Source: an uncultured Pseudomonadota bacterium (lineage in GTDB: Bacteria; Pseudomonadota; Gammaproteobacteria; Burkholderiales; SG8-39). Taken from it: a DNA stretch of 16,637 nucleotides. The position numbers and the translations under genes were made by a program. This document shows, one piece after another, positions 1-9,417 of the stretch. The stretch spans positions 1 to 16,637 of the forward strand of contig CAIVVS010000132.1 of NCBI GenBank assembly GCA_903909415.1, given 5' to 3'. The notes below the pieces were generated by a model. It did no database searches. It was given only the letters and a program-made list of their open reading frames with translations, and was not told where the DNA came from. Every line of letters begins with the position of its first letter. Positions within the stretch are counted from its first letter, which is position 1.

Positions 1-55
1 CCGCGGCCCGCATCGCCACCGAAGTCGTCCCGGGAAACTGCGTGCGTTGCTGCAT
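1..55 (-). CDS. Start of an unidentified gene downstream of mdtC, possibly an outer-membrane efflux channel (partial)
   Basis: Reading the minus strand from base 55, an ATG opens a frame of 18 codons ([18 protein letters not shown]) that is still open where the window ends. Its A is shared with the mdtC stop codon (TGATG). A good ribosome binding site, GGAGG, lies at 60-64 inside the end of mdtC, 4 nt from the ATG, so the start is well supported and translation is probably coupled to mdtC. A second ATG in the same frame (codon 15) could instead be the start, with a signal peptide following. In betaproteobacteria, mdtABC-type operons often end with a NodT/OprM-family outer-membrane lipoprotein. 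That identity is inference from position only, because none of the diagnostic part of the protein is visible. Confidence 0.55.
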   Translation of the reverse strand, partial: MQQRTQFPGTTSVAMRAA

Positions 56-3000
56 CAGGCCTCCAGCACCGGCGTGCCGCCGTCGCGGCCACGTACAGCC
101 TGCGGATTGCGGCGCGCGCGCAGCGCGAGGCACCACAGGCGGAAACGATCGAGGTAGAGGTACACCACCGGCGTGGTGTACAGGGTTAGCAGCTGGCTCA
201 TCAGCAGGCCGCCGACGATGGCGATGCCCAGCGGCCGGCGCAGCTCGGCGCCGTCGCCCGCGCCCAGCGCCAGCGGCAGCGCGCCCAGCAGGGCGGCCAG
301 CGTGGTCATCATGATGGGGCGGAAGCGCAGCAGGCAGGCGGCGTGGATCGCGGCGCGCGGCTCGCGGCCCTCGCGCCGCTCCAGGTCCAGCGCCACGTCC
401 ACCATCATGATGGCGTTCTTCTTCACGATGCCGATCAGCAGGATCACGCCGATCAGCGCGATGATGTTGAACTCCGAGCCGAAGGCCAGCAGCGCGAGCA
501 GCGCGCCCACGCCGGCCGAGGGCAGGGTGGAGAGGATGGTGAGCGGGTGCACCAGGCTCTCGTAGAGCATGCCCAGCACCAGGTACACGGTGAGCAGCGC
601 GGCCAGGATCAGCCAGGGCTGGCTGGCCAGCGACGCCTGGAAGGCGCGCGCCGTGCCCTGGAAGCCGCCGAACAGCGTGGTGGGCGCGCCGATGCGGGCC
701 ATGGTGTCGTTGATCGCCTGCACCGCGTCGCCCAGGGTCACGCCCGGGGGCAGGTTGAAGGAGATGGTGGTCGCGGGGAACTGGCCCTGGTGGTTCACGG
801 AGAGCGCGGTGTTGCCCGGCTCGAAGCGCGCGATCGCCGCCAGCGGCACCAGCCCCTTGGCCGGCGACATCACGTAGACGTTGTTCAGCGCCGAGGGGTC
901 GGAGCGCCACGGCTCGGCCACTTCCATCACCACGCGGTACTGGTTCAGGTCCTCGTAGATGGTGCTCACCTGCGCCTGGCCGAAGGCGTTGTACAGCGTG
1001 GTGTTGATGGTGCGCGCAGTGATCCCAAGGCGCGCGGCCGCGGCGCGGTCCACCACCAGGTTGGCCTGCAGGCCGCGGTCCTGCTGGTCGGAGTTGATGT
1101 CGGCGACCTTGGGTTCCTCGGCCAGCGCGCGGCGCAGGCGCGGCGCCCAAGTGCGCAGCTCCTCCAGGTCGTCGGCCTGCAGCGTGTACTGGTAGGCGGC
1201 GTTGGACGGGCGCCCGCCGATGCGGATGTCCTGCACCGGCACCAGGAACAGGTTGGCGCCCGGGATGCGCCCCAGCTTCGGACGCAGCCGCGCCACCACC
1301 TGGTCGGCGCTGACCTTGCGCTCGGAGAGGGGCTTGAGCGACATGAACATGAAGCCGCCGTTGCGCTGCCCGCCGCCGGTGAAGCCGACCACGTTCTCGA
1401 TCGCCGGGTCGCTGCGGATGATCTCGACGAATTCGGCGAGCTTCTTTTCCATGGCCGCGAACGAGATGCCCTGGTCGGCCTGGATCGAGCCGATCATGCG
1501 GCCGGTGTCCTGCTGCGGGAAAAAGCCCTTGGGCACGATGGAATAGAGCCAGACGTTCAGGCCGATGGTCGCGGCCAGCAGCAGCATGGTGATGCGCGAA
1601 TGGGCCAGCGCGAAGTCCAGCGACCGGGCGTAGCCGCGCGCCAGCGCGTTCCAGCCGCGCTCGGCGGCGCCCGAGGACGCGGACGACAGCCAGCCCCAGG
1701 CGCGGTTCGCAAAGGAGCGCCGCGCCGGCGGGCGCGCCACGGCGGGTCCAGCGCGCTCCTTGAGCAGCCGGGCGCACATCATCGGCGTGAGCGTGAGCGA
1801 GACCACCAGCGACACCGCGATCGCCACGGACAGGGTGACGGCGAACTCGCGGAACAGCCGCCCGACGATGCCGCCCATGCCGAGGATGGGGATGAACACC
1901 GCCACCAGCGACACGCTCATCGAGAGCACGGTGAAGCCGACTTCGCGCGCGCCCTGCAGCGCGGCCTGGAACGGCTTCATGCCGGCCTCGATGTGGCGCG
2001 ACACGTTCTCCAGCACCACGATGGCGTCGTCCACCACGAAGCCGGTGGCGATGGTCAGGGCCATCAGGGTCAGGTTGTTCAGGGAGAAGCCGGCCAGGTA
2101 CATGACGCTGAAGGTCGCCACCAGCGAGATCGGTACCGCCGCCAGCGGGATCAGCACCGCGCGGGCGTTGCGCAGGAACAGGAACACCACCAGGATTACC
2201 AGCGCCACCGCGATCACCAGGGTGCGCTCCACCTCGCGCAGCGAGGCGCGGATGGTGCTGGTGCGCTCCAGCACCACGTCCAGGTCGATCGCCCCGGGGA
2301 TGGACGCGCGCAGGTTGGGCATCAGGTCGCGGATCGCGTCCACCGTCTCGATGATGTTGGCGCCCGGCTGGCGGTTGATGATCAGCAGCACCGAAGGCTT
2401 GCCGTTGGAGGAGCCGGCATTGCGCAGGTCCTGCACCGAGTCGGCGACCTCGGCCACGTCGGTCAGGCGCACCGGCGCGCCGTTGCGCCAGGCGACGATC
2501 AGCGGGCGGTACTGCGCGGCCTTCTTCGCCTGCCCGTCGGTGCCGATCAGCCACTGGCGCTCGCCGTCCTCGACCATGCCCTTGGGCCGGTTGGCATTGG
2601 CGGTGTTCAGCGCCGCGCGCACCTCGTCCAGCCCGATGCCGTAGCGGTTCAGCGCCGAGGGATTGAGCGAGACGCGCACCGCCGGCAGCGAACTGCCGCC
2701 CACGGTCACCTGCCCCACGCCGCGGACCTGCGCGATCTTCTGCGCGAGGATGGTGGAGGCCGCGTCGTACATGCGCCCGCGGTCCAGCGTCGCCGAGGTG
2801 AGCGCCAGGATCATGACGGGCGCGTCGGCCGGGTTGGATTTTCGCCAGGTCGGATTGTTCGGCAGGCTGGAGGGCAGCTGGCTGCGCGCCGCGTTGATCG
2901 CCGCCTGCACGTCGCTGGCGGCGCCGTCGATGTCGCGGCTCAGGTCGAACTGCAGGGTGACGCGCGCGCTGCCCTGCGAGGACGAGGAGGTCATTTCGGT

Positions 3001-3231
3001 GACCCCGGCGATGCGCCCCAGCGCGCGTTCCAGCGGCGTGGCGACCGTCGCGGCCATCACCTCGGGGCTCGCCCCGGGCAGCTGCGCGTTCACCTGGATG
3101 GTGGGGAACTCGACCTGCGGCAGCGGCGCGACCGGCAGCAGGTTGAAGCACACCATCCCCGCCAGGGTCAGGCCCAGGCTGAGCAGGGTGGTGGCGACCG
3201 GGCGCCGGATGAAGGGCTCGGACAGGTTCAC
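55..3231 (-). CDS. mdtC: Multidrug efflux RND transporter permease, MdtC type
   Basis: This 1058-residue inner-membrane proton/drug antiporter belongs to the RND (HAE1, AcrB-like) family and is the MdtC-type half of the MdtBC heteromeric pump. The start matches MdtC closely: a first membrane helix after [11 protein letters not shown], then [17 protein letters not shown] and [15 protein letters not shown]. The TM4 signature [14 protein letters not shown] puts the proton-relay aspartates at 401-402, and the TM10 lysine of [12 protein letters not shown] is at about 938. Length is usual (E. coli MdtC is about 1025), with slightly longer ends. The start is GTG, and GTGA overlaps the mdtB stop by 4 nt, so translation is coupled. 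In E. coli, MdtB and MdtC form a mixed trimer exporting bile salts, novobiocin and other compounds. The substrates here are unknown. Confidence 0.95.
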   Translation of the reverse strand: MNLSEPFIRRPVATTLLSLGLTLAGMVCFNLLPVAPLPQVEFPTIQVNAQLPGASPEVMAATVATPLERALGRIAGVTEMTSSSSQGSARVTLQFDLSRDIDGAASDVQAAINAARSQLPSSLPNNPTWRKSNPADAPVMILALTSATLDRGRMYDAASTILAQKIAQVRGVGQVTVGGSSLPAVRVSLNPSALNRYGIGLDEVRAALNTANANRPKGMVEDGERQWLIGTDGQAKKAAQYRPLIVAWRNGAPVRLTDVAEVADSVQDLRNAGSSNGKPSVLLIINRQPGANIIETVDAIRDLMPNLRASIPGAIDLDVVLERTSTIRASLREVERTLVIAVALVILVVFLFLRNARAVLIPLAAVPISLVATFSVMYLAGFSLNNLTLMALTIATGFVVDDAIVVLENVSRHIEAGMKPFQAALQGAREVGFTVLSMSVSLVAVFIPILGMGGIVGRLFREFAVTLSVAIAVSLVVSLTLTPMMCARLLKERAGPAVARPPARRSFANRAWGWLSSASSGAAERGWNALARGYARSLDFALAHSRITMLLLAATIGLNVWLYSIVPKGFFPQQDTGRMIGSIQADQGISFAAMEKKLAEFVEIIRSDPAIENVVGFTGGGQRNGGFMFMSLKPLSERKVSADQVVARLRPKLGRIPGANLFLVPVQDIRIGGRPSNAAYQYTLQADDLEELRTWAPRLRRALAEEPKVADINSDQQDRGLQANLVVDRAAAARLGITARTINTTLYNAFGQAQVSTIYEDLNQYRVVMEVAEPWRSDPSALNNVYVMSPAKGLVPLAAIARFEPGNTALSVNHQGQFPATTISFNLPPGVTLGDAVQAINDTMARIGAPTTLFGGFQGTARAFQASLASQPWLILAALLTVYLVLGMLYESLVHPLTILSTLPSAGVGALLALLAFGSEFNIIALIGVILLIGIVKKNAIMMVDVALDLERREGREPRAAIHAACLLRFRPIMMTTLAALLGALPLALGAGDGAELRRPLGIAIVGGLLMSQLLTLYTTPVVYLYLDRFRLWCLALRARRNPQAVRGRDGGTPVLEA

Positions 3232-6200
3232 GGCCGCGCGTCACCCGTCACGATGGTTTCATCAGGGCGCACGCCGCGCACGCGCCGCGACAGCCGGTCG
3301 AAGGCGAGGTAGATCACCGGCGTGGTGAACAGGGTCAGCACCTGGCTGACGATCAGGCCGCCGACCATGGTGATGCCCAGCGGCTGGCGCAGCTCCGAGC
3401 CCACGCCCGAGCCCAGCATCAGCGGCAGCGCGCCCAGCAGCGCGGCCATGGTGGTCATCAGGATGGGGCGCAGGCGCAGCAGGCAGGCCTGGCGTATCGC
3501 CTCGTGCGGCGACTTGCCCTCGCGGCGCTCGGCGTCCAGCGCGAAGTCGATCATCATGATCGCGTTCTTCTTGACGATGCCGATCAGCAGGATGATGCCG
3601 ATCACCGCGATGATCCCGAGGTCGCTGCGCGCCAGCATCAGCGCGAGCAGCGCGCCCACGCCGGCCGAGGGCAGGGTGGACAGGATGGTGATCGGGTGGA
3701 TGTAGCTCTCGTAGAGCACGCCCAGCACGATGTACATGGTGACCACCGCGGCCAGGATCAGCAGCAGGGTGTGCACCAGCGACGTGCGGAACGCGAGCGC
3801 CGCGCCCTGGAAGCCGGTCTTGATGCTCGCCGGCAGCGCCAGCTCGCGCTCGGCGGCGGTGATCGCGTCCACCGCGTCGCCCAGCGAGTGGCCGGGCGCG
3901 AGGTTGAAGGACACGGTGGCCGCCGGGAACTGGCCGATGTGGTTGATCGACAGCGAGGTGGTGCGCTCGCTCAGCGTGGCGAGCGACGACAGCGGCACCT
4001 GCTGGCCGCTGGAGGACGCCACCCAGGTGTCGCGCAGCGCCAGCGGCCCGGCGGCGAACTCGGGCTTCACCTCCAGCACCACGCGGTACTGGTTGGACTG
4101 GGTGAAGATGGTGGAGACCAGACGCTGGCCGAAGGCGTTGTAGAGCGCGGTGTCGATCGCCGCCGGCGTCACGCCCAGGCGCGCCGCGGTGTCGCGGTCG
4201 ATGGTGAGGAAGGCCTGCAGGCCCTGGTCCTGCAGGTCCGACGCCACGTCGGCGAGCTGCGGCAGCCCTTGCAGCTTCTCCACCAGGCGCCGCGTCCAGA
4301 GCGAGAGTTCCTTGGCGTCGGCGCTGTCCAGCGTGAACTGGTACTGCGTGGGCGAGACCCGGTCCTCGATGGTCAGGTCCTGCACCGGCTGCAGCCAGAG
4401 CTTGATGCCGTCGACCGCCGCGGCGCGTCCCGACAGGCGCTTCATCACCGCGGCGATGTCGCCCCGGCCCGCGGTGCCGCGCGGCTTGAGGTTGACCAGC
4501 ATGCGGCCGCTGTTGAGCGTGGCGTTGGCGCCGTCCACGCCGATGAAGGAGGTGAGGCTCTGCACCGCCGGGTCCTCCAGCAGCGCGCTGGCCAGTCGCT
4601 GCTGGCGCTCGGCCATGGCGGGAAAGGACACGGTCTGCGGCGCCTCGGTCACGGCCTGCAGCACGCCCGTATCCTGCAGCGGGAAAAATCCTTTTGGAAC
4701 AGCCACATACATCAAAATCGTCAATACCAGCGTGGCGACCGCGACCAACAGGGTCGCGCCCTGGCGCGCCAGCACCCAGTCGAGCGCCGTGGCATAGCGC
4801 ACGAGCAGCGCGCCGTACCAGCCGCCGTGTCGCTCATGCTCTTCGCGCTCCGGCTGGCCCTCGGGCCGCGCGCGCAGCAGCCGCGCGCACATCATCGGCG
4901 TGAGCGTGAGCGACACCACCGCCGAGATCAGGATGGCCACGGCGAGCGTGATGGCGAACTCGCGGAACAGCCTCCCGACCACCTCGCCCATGAACAGGAG
5001 CGGGATCAGCACCGCGATGAGCGAGAAGGTGAGCGAGATGATGGTGAAGCCGATCTGCTCGGCGCCCTTGATCGCGGCGGCGAAGGGTTCCTCGCCGCGC
5101 TCGGTGTAGCGCGCGATGTTCTCGATCATCACGATGGCGTCGTCCACGACGAAGCCGGTGGCGATGGTCAGGGCCATCAGCGTGAGGTTGTTGATCGAGA
5201 AGCCGGCGAGGTACATCACGCCGAAGGTGCCCACCAGCGACAGCGGCACCGCGACGCTGGGGATGACGGTGGCCGAGACGCTGCGCAGGAACAGGAAGAT
5301 CACCATCACCACCAGCGCGACCGACAGCAGCAGCTCGAACTGCACGTCGCGCACCGAGGCGCGGATGGTCACGGTGCGGTCGGTGAGCAGCGAGACCTCG
5401 ACCGCGGCGGGCAGGGTGGCGGTGAGCTGCGGCAGCAGCGCCTTGACCCGGTCCACCACCTCGATCACGTTGGCGCCGGGCTGGCGCTGGATGTTGACGA
5501 TGATGGCGGGCGAGTCGTTCATCCACGCCGCCAGGCGCGTGTTCTCCGCATCCTCGATGACGTCGGCCACGTCGGCCAGGGTCACCGGCGCGCCGTTCTT
5601 CCAGGCCACGACGATGGCGCGGTACTCGGCGGCGCTCCTCAACTGGTCGTTGGCGTCGATGGTGTAGGCGCGGCTGGGCCCGTCGAAGCTGCCCTTGGCG
5701 GAGTTCACGTTGGCGGCGGCGATCGCCTGGCGCAGGTCTTCCATCGACAGGCCGCGCGCCGCGAGCGCGCGCGGGTTGGCCTGCACCCGCACCGCCGGCC
5801 GCTGGCCCCCGGCCAGCGACACCATGCCCACGCCCGGAAGCTGCGCGATCTTCTGCGCCACGCGCGTGTCCACCAGGGTCTGCACCTGCGGCAGGGGCAT
5901 GGACTTCGAGCTCACGCCCAGCGTCAGGATGGGCGCGTCGGCCGGGTTGACCTTGCTGTAGACAGGCGGGGCGGGCAGGTCGGCCGGCAGCAGGTTGGAG
6001 GCGGCGTTGATCGCGGCCTGCACGCTCTGCTCGGCGACGTCCAGCGTCTCCTCCAGGCCGAACTGCAGCGTGATCACCGAGGCGCCGCCCGAGCTGGACG
6101 AGGACATCTGCTTCAGACCCGGCATCTGGCCGAACTGGCGCTCCAGCGGCGCGGTGATCGCCGAGGCCGAAACCTCCGGGCTCGCGCCCGGATAGAAGGT

Positions 6201-6344
6201 CGAGACCTGGATGGTCGGGTAGTCCACCTCGGGCAGCGCCGACAGCGGCAGCAGCCGGTAGGCGATCGCGCCCGCGATCAGGATCGCGACCATGGCCAGC
6301 GACGTGGCCACCGGCCGCCGGATGAAGGGCCGGGACGGGTTCAC
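3228..6344 (-). CDS. mdtB: Multidrug efflux RND transporter permease, MdtB type
   Basis: This 1038-residue RND permease is the MdtB partner in the MdtABC efflux system of the inner membrane. Stretches identical or nearly so to MdtB include [16 protein letters not shown] near residues 33-47, [16 protein letters not shown] at 67-82 and [13 protein letters not shown] near 214-226. The TM4 proton-relay aspartates lie at 401-402 ([13 protein letters not shown]) and the TM10 lysine at about 926 ([12 protein letters not shown]), so it should be proton-coupled. The GTG start follows the mdtA stop with one base between them, and mdtC overlaps its end by 4 nt, so the three genes form one operon. No strong ribosome binding site precedes the GTG, so its translation probably depends on ribosomes finishing mdtA. 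MdtB and MdtC are old paralogues. Assignment to MdtB rather than MdtC rests on these subtype stretches. Confidence 0.95.
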   Translation of the reverse strand: MNPSRPFIRRPVATSLAMVAILIAGAIAYRLLPLSALPEVDYPTIQVSTFYPGASPEVSASAITAPLERQFGQMPGLKQMSSSSSGGASVITLQFGLEETLDVAEQSVQAAINAASNLLPADLPAPPVYSKVNPADAPILTLGVSSKSMPLPQVQTLVDTRVAQKIAQLPGVGMVSLAGGQRPAVRVQANPRALAARGLSMEDLRQAIAAANVNSAKGSFDGPSRAYTIDANDQLRSAAEYRAIVVAWKNGAPVTLADVADVIEDAENTRLAAWMNDSPAIIVNIQRQPGANVIEVVDRVKALLPQLTATLPAAVEVSLLTDRTVTIRASVRDVQFELLLSVALVVMVIFLFLRSVSATVIPSVAVPLSLVGTFGVMYLAGFSINNLTLMALTIATGFVVDDAIVMIENIARYTERGEEPFAAAIKGAEQIGFTIISLTFSLIAVLIPLLFMGEVVGRLFREFAITLAVAILISAVVSLTLTPMMCARLLRARPEGQPEREEHERHGGWYGALLVRYATALDWVLARQGATLLVAVATLVLTILMYVAVPKGFFPLQDTGVLQAVTEAPQTVSFPAMAERQQRLASALLEDPAVQSLTSFIGVDGANATLNSGRMLVNLKPRGTAGRGDIAAVMKRLSGRAAAVDGIKLWLQPVQDLTIEDRVSPTQYQFTLDSADAKELSLWTRRLVEKLQGLPQLADVASDLQDQGLQAFLTIDRDTAARLGVTPAAIDTALYNAFGQRLVSTIFTQSNQYRVVLEVKPEFAAGPLALRDTWVASSSGQQVPLSSLATLSERTTSLSINHIGQFPAATVSFNLAPGHSLGDAVDAITAAERELALPASIKTGFQGAALAFRTSLVHTLLLILAAVVTMYIVLGVLYESYIHPITILSTLPSAGVGALLALMLARSDLGIIAVIGIILLIGIVKKNAIMMIDFALDAERREGKSPHEAIRQACLLRLRPILMTTMAALLGALPLMLGSGVGSELRQPLGITMVGGLIVSQVLTLFTTPVIYLAFDRLSRRVRGVRPDETIVTGDARP

Positions 6345-6345
6345 C

Positions 6346-7947
6346 TCAGCTGCCGTCCTTCTTCATCCAGCGCCGCTGGCCATCCGGACCGGCACCTCCT
6401 TCGCCGTCACCACCCTTGCGCCAAGGACGCTCGCCGTCCTTGGCGGCGTCACCGGATTTCCAGGGACGCTCGCCGCCGGTCCCTTCACCGCCCTTGCGCC
6501 AGGGGCGCTCGCCGCCCTTGGCATCGCCTGCGGCATCGCTGGTGCCCTTCGCCGGTGCCGATTTGCCATCGGCGGGCGCCGCGTCGGACTTCAGCGCACC
6601 GCCTGCACTCGGTCCCGCGCCTGCGCCGGGGCCTGCCCCATCGCCCCCGCGCCGGCGGCCGCCTTTCTCGCCGCCCTTGTCCCCGCGCGCCGCGCGTTCG
6701 GGCATTTCCACCCTCGCGCCTTCACGCAGCCGCTCCGTGCCTTCGGTCACCACCAGCTCGCCGGGCTGTATGCCGTCCTCGATCTGCACCGTATCGCCGT
6801 CGGTGGCGCCCAGCTTCAGCCGGCGCAGCGTCGCGGTGCGGTCCTCGCGCACCACGAAGGCGAACGGGCCCTGCGTGCCGCGCTGCACCGCGGCCGAGGG
6901 CACGAGGGTGGCGTCGGCCAGCGTGTCCACCTTGAGTTTCACGTTCACGAACTGGTTGGGGAACAGGACGGCGTCGTCGTTGGCGAACTGCGCGCGCAGC
7001 TTGATGGTGCCGGTGGTGGTGTCGATCTGGTTGTCGGTGCTGGACAGCACGCCAGCGGCGAGGCGGTTCTTCAACTCGCGGTCCCAGGCCTCGACGACCA
7101 GCTTCTGGCGCGCCTGCATGCGCTTGAGCACGGCCGGCAGCGCGTCCTGAGGGATGGTGAACACCACCGAGATCGGCTGGAGCTGGGTGATGGTGACCAG
7201 GCCGTTCGCATCGCCCGCGCGCACCATGTTGCCCTGGTCCAGCTGGCGCAACCCGGCGCGCCCGGCCACCGGTGCGGTGACGCGGGTGTAGCTGAGCAGC
7301 AGGCGCGCGTTGTCCACCTGCGCCTGGTCGGTCCTGACCGTGCCCTCGTACTGGCGCACCAGCGCGTCCTGGGTGTCCACCTGCTGTTTCGCGATCGAGT
7401 CCTGCGCGAACAGCGTGCGGTAGCGCTCCAGGTCGATGCGCGCGTTCGCCAGCAGCGCCTGGTCGCGCGCGAGCTGGCCTTCGGCCTGCGCCAGCTGCAC
7501 CTGGTAGGCGCGCGGGTCGATCTCGGCGAGCAGCTCGCCAGCCTTGACCAACTGGCCTTCGTTGAACAGCACGCGCGTCAGTTCGCCGTCGGCGCGGCTG
7601 CGCACCGTCACGGTCCGCAACGGGGTCACCGTTCCCAGGCCGGACAGCGTGACGCTGATGTCGCCCTTGCGTGCCGGGACGGCCGCCACCGGCGTCGCGC
7701 GGTTCGGGTCGAAGCCGCCCTTGCCCGCGCCGCCTTTCGCGGATCCGCCCTTCGCAGCGCCGCCCTTGGCGGACGCGTCGGGCGTGCCCTTGGCGGCATC
7801 GTCCGGGGCGGCCCGCTGGGAGTACCAGTACCATCCGCCGCCGGCCGCCCCGGCGAGTACCGCGAGCACCACCAGTACCGTGGCGGGCGTGGCACCGCGC
7901 TGGCCGGGCGGCAGGAGGCGGCCCATCGAATGCAGGGGGGAGGTCAT
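6346..7947 (-). CDS. mdtA: RND efflux membrane fusion (periplasmic adaptor) protein, MdtA type, with long repeat-rich ends
   Basis: This is the adaptor that joins the MdtBC pump to an outer-membrane channel. It has an N-terminal membrane anchor (about residues 21-42), then a linker with repeated AKGG units (51-78). The HlyD/AcrA core follows: a lipoyl-like half-motif with [20 protein letters not shown] near 119-138, an alpha-helical hairpin at about 148-215, the second half-motif [13 protein letters not shown] at 221-233, then beta-barrel and membrane-proximal domains ending near 416. Residues 418-533 are a Gly/Lys/Arg-rich tail with three GERPW repeats. E. coli MdtA is about 415 residues; this one has 533, the excess lying in the linker and tail. 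The ATG at 7947 has only a weak upstream GGAAG (7959-7963, 11 nt away). An ATG at 7926 is the alternative start. It is the first gene of the operon. Confidence 0.93.
   Translation of the reverse strand: MTSPLHSMGRLLPPGQRGATPATVLVVLAVLAGAAGGGWYWYSQRAAPDDAAKGTPDASAKGGAAKGGSAKGGAGKGGFDPNRATPVAAVPARKGDISVTLSGLGTVTPLRTVTVRSRADGELTRVLFNEGQLVKAGELLAEIDPRAYQVQLAQAEGQLARDQALLANARIDLERYRTLFAQDSIAKQQVDTQDALVRQYEGTVRTDQAQVDNARLLLSYTRVTAPVAGRAGLRQLDQGNMVRAGDANGLVTITQLQPISVVFTIPQDALPAVLKRMQARQKLVVEAWDRELKNRLAAGVLSSTDNQIDTTTGTIKLRAQFANDDAVLFPNQFVNVKLKVDTLADATLVPSAAVQRGTQGPFAFVVREDRTATLRRLKLGATDGDTVQIEDGIQPGELVVTEGTERLREGARVEMPERAARGDKGGEKGGRRRGGDGAGPGAGAGPSAGGALKSDAAPADGKSAPAKGTSDAAGDAKGGERPWRKGGEGTGGERPWKSGDAAKDGERPWRKGGDGEGGAGPDGQRRWMKKDGS
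6367..6513 (-). repeat. Coding repeat: 13-residue GERPW unit in the MdtA tail
   Basis: Residues 479-527 of MdtA hold three GERPW copies (Glu at 480, 493 and 506) spaced exactly 13 residues (39 bp) apart. The first and third continue as RKGG and the second as KSGD. A decayed fourth copy, GQRRW, sits at 523-527, out of register. Between them is Gly/Asp/Ala-rich filler. The segment is basic and carries one Trp per unit. Regular 39-bp spacing suggests expansion by replication slippage. Confidence 0.85.
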
Positions 7948-8090
7948 GGCGGTCGAATCTTCCGGCGTCGGGTCAGGATGGATTGGAGCATGCCGGCACG
8001 GCGCCGGGCGAAATCCAATGTAACAGGATGTGAGCAGCTATCGCCGTGCGCCCGGCCGCACAGCGGGCGGCCGCGGAGGGCCGTCCCGGC

Positions 8091-8234
8091 CGGCTGGTCC
8101 CGGTCACGCCGCAGCCGACTCAGTCGGTTGGCCCGGGTCACGCCGCCGCCGACTCAGTCGGCTGGTCCGGGTCACACCGCAGCCGACTCAGTCGGCTGGC
8201 CCGGGTCACGCCGCAGCCGACTCAGTCGGCTGCG
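8091..8234. repeat. Tandem array of four 34-bp palindromic units
   Basis: Four units repeat with an exact 34-bp period. Each joins a 17-bp spacer (consensus GGCCCGGGTCACGCCGC) to a 17-bp palindromic core (consensus AGCCGACTCAGTCGGCT). The palindrome centres are at 8121, 8155, 8189 and 8223. Core 1 has one change in its last arm (TT for CT) and core 2 one in its first base; cores 3 and 4 are perfect. Spacers start at 8096, 8130, 8164 and 8198 and differ by one or two bases. A 5-bp remnant of a further core (CGGCT) precedes the first spacer. Each core can form a 7-bp stem with a 3-nt loop; the flanks of core 4 extend it to 10 bp. The array lies between the Bug gene and mdtA. No U-tract follows any stem, so it is not a classic intrinsic terminator. 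Confidence 0.9.
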
Positions 8235-9268
8235 CGGATCCCCAGCTCGGTCGTGAGCTGTTTCCAGGTGGCGGCGTTCTCGCGCAGGTACTGCGCGAAC
8301 TGCGCGGGCGTGGAGCCGACCGGTTCCAGTCCCTGCTCGCGCAGCGTGCCGGCGACGTCGGGCAGCGCGAGCACCTGCGCGGTGTCTGCGGCGACGCGCT
8401 CCACCACGGCACGCGGCGTGGCGGCGGGCGCGAGCAGCCCGAACCAGCCCGCGGTCTCCAGCCGCCGCACGCCCGCTTCCGCGAAGGTCGGCACGTCGGG
8501 CATGGCCCTGGAGCGCACCGGCGATACCAGCGCGAGCGCGCGCAGCCGGCCGCTGCGCAGGTGCGGCAGCGCGGTGCCGATGGAATTGAAGTTCACGTCC
8601 ACCTGGCCGCCGAGCAGGTCGGTCATGGACTGCGCCTCGCCCTTGTACGGCACGTGGGTCATGTTGATGGCGGCGCCGCGCTTCAGCGTCTCGCCGTAAA
8701 TGTGGAACGACGAACCGTTGCCGAAGGAGCCGTAGGACAGCGGCTTGTTTTGGGACGGCCCTTGCGCCGCCTTGGCCGCGGCAATGAGCTCGCCCAGGCT
8801 GCGCCAGGGCGAATCGCCGCGCACCACCAGCACCACTTCCGAGCGGATCAGCTGGGTGATGGGCGCGAGGTCGCGTTCCCAGTCGAAGGGCACCTTGTCG
8901 AACAGCGCCGGCGCCTGCACCAGCGAGGTGAAGGTCGACAGCAGCGTGTAGCCGTCAGCTTGTGCGGTCCGCACCACGTACTCGGTGCCGATCATCGTGG
9001 TCGCACCGGGGCGGTTCTCCACCACCACCGGCTGGCCCCAGCGCGCGGCGAGTTTGTCGGCGACCAGGCGCGTCACGCGGTCGGGGCTGCCCGCGGGCGG
9101 GCTGGGCATGACCATGCGTACCGCACGCGCGGGCCAGGGGGCCGTTGCCGGCGCGGCAGTTGGAGCGGCGGCCTGCGCGAGCAGCGCGGGCGACGCGAAC
9201 GGGGCGGGCGATGCAAGCAGCAGCGCAAAGGCGGGCAGCAGGCCGCGCGCGCAAGGGATCCTCATCAT
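8222..9268 (-). CDS. Bug-family periplasmic substrate-binding protein (tripartite tricarboxylate transporter receptor, TctC-like)
   Basis: This 348-residue secreted receptor is of the Bug/TctC family, which captures carboxylates or other small organic molecules in the periplasm. It has a signal peptide of roughly 31-35 residues (hydrophobic LLPAFALLLA core). Family landmarks follow: PSPPAGSPDRVTRLVA in the first ligand loop, VVVENRPGATTMIGTEYV, ADGYTLL, HVPYKGEAQSMTDLLGGQVD, MPDVPTFAEAGV and the usual C-terminal helices. The start at 9268 is set by a strong ribosome binding site, AGGAGGAGGA at 9273-9282; an ATG one codon later is also possible. No TctA or TctB membrane genes are nearby, which is common for the many orphan Bug proteins of Burkholderiales. 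The ligand is unknown. The last three codons and the stop lie inside the palindromic array. It is divergent from the cupin gene. Confidence 0.92.
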   Translation of the reverse strand: MMRIPCARGLLPAFALLLASPAPFASPALLAQAAAPTAAPATAPWPARAVRMVMPSPPAGSPDRVTRLVADKLAARWGQPVVVENRPGATTMIGTEYVVRTAQADGYTLLSTFTSLVQAPALFDKVPFDWERDLAPITQLIRSEVVLVVRGDSPWRSLGELIAAAKAAQGPSQNKPLSYGSFGNGSSFHIYGETLKRGAAINMTHVPYKGEAQSMTDLLGGQVDVNFNSIGTALPHLRSGRLRALALVSPVRSRAMPDVPTFAEAGVRRLETAGWFGLLAPAATPRAVVERVAADTAQVLALPDVAGTLREQGLEPVGSTPAQFAQYLRENAATWKQLTTELGIRAAD

Positions 9269-9272
9269 GGTG

Positions 9273-9282
9273 TCCTCCTCCT
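9273..9282 (-). promoter_or_regulatory. Extended ribosome binding site of the first Bug gene
   Basis: On the minus strand this reads AGGAGGAGGA, ending 4 nt before the ATG at 9268. It offers two overlapping matches to the anti-Shine-Dalgarno sequence and fixes the start. The second Bug gene has a very similar site at 15028-15036. Confidence 0.8.
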
Positions 9283-9305
9283 GTCGCGTACTTTAACCGT
9301 ACCGC

Positions 9306-9323
9306 GGGTCGGGTCGGGTCGGG
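9306..9323 (+). other. G-quadruplex motif in the divergent Bug/cupin intergenic region
   Basis: The plus strand reads GGGTCGGGTCGGGTCGGG: four GGG tracts separated by three identical 2-nt loops (TC). This fits the standard G3N1-7 rule for an intramolecular quadruplex exactly. It sits 38 bp upstream of the Bug start at 9268 and about 95 bp upstream of the cupin start at 9418. Complementary CGACCCG copies at 9332-9338 and 9352-9358 could compete by pairing with the G-tracts as a hairpin (CGCGGGTCG at 9303-9311 with CGACCCGCG at 9352-9360). Whether it folds in the cell is not shown. Confidence 0.7.
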
Positions 9324-9406
9324 AAGCGCCGCGACCCGCCGCTACCTGCCGCGACCCGCGCCCGCGGTGTAACCTGCGCCGCTTGTTCAATCGCGACGGG
9401 CAACCT

Positions 9407-9413
9407 GGGAGGA
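9407..9413 (+). promoter_or_regulatory. Ribosome binding site of the cupin gene
   Basis: GGGAGGA ends 4 nt before the ATG at 9418. This supports that ATG over later in-frame ATG codons. No convincing -35/-10 pair was recognised upstream. Confidence 0.7.
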
Positions 9414-9417
9414 CGCA

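Noticed and set aside
343..3312. Long open frame of 989 codons on the plus strand
   Set aside because: It lies antisense to mdtC. Its His/Arg/Gln/Gly-rich translation matches no family and is typical of shadow frames opposite GC-rich genes.
3504..6935. Open frame of 1143 codons on the plus strand
   Set aside because: It is antisense to mdtB and the end of mdtA, with low-complexity composition and no domain, whereas the minus strand encodes unmistakable RND proteins.
7948..8060. A BaeR box or other known mdtABC promoter element upstream of mdtA
   Set aside because: No match to the E. coli BaeR box and no acceptable -35/-10 pair was seen.
8091..8234. CRISPR array
   Set aside because: The intervening 17-bp segments are the same sequence in every unit, units are only 34 bp long and there are no cas genes.
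8030..8256. Repeat-encoded peptide reading through the 34-bp array
   Set aside because: Frames on the plus strand are open only because of base composition. 34 is not a multiple of three, so each unit shifts frame, and no start with a ribosome binding site was found.
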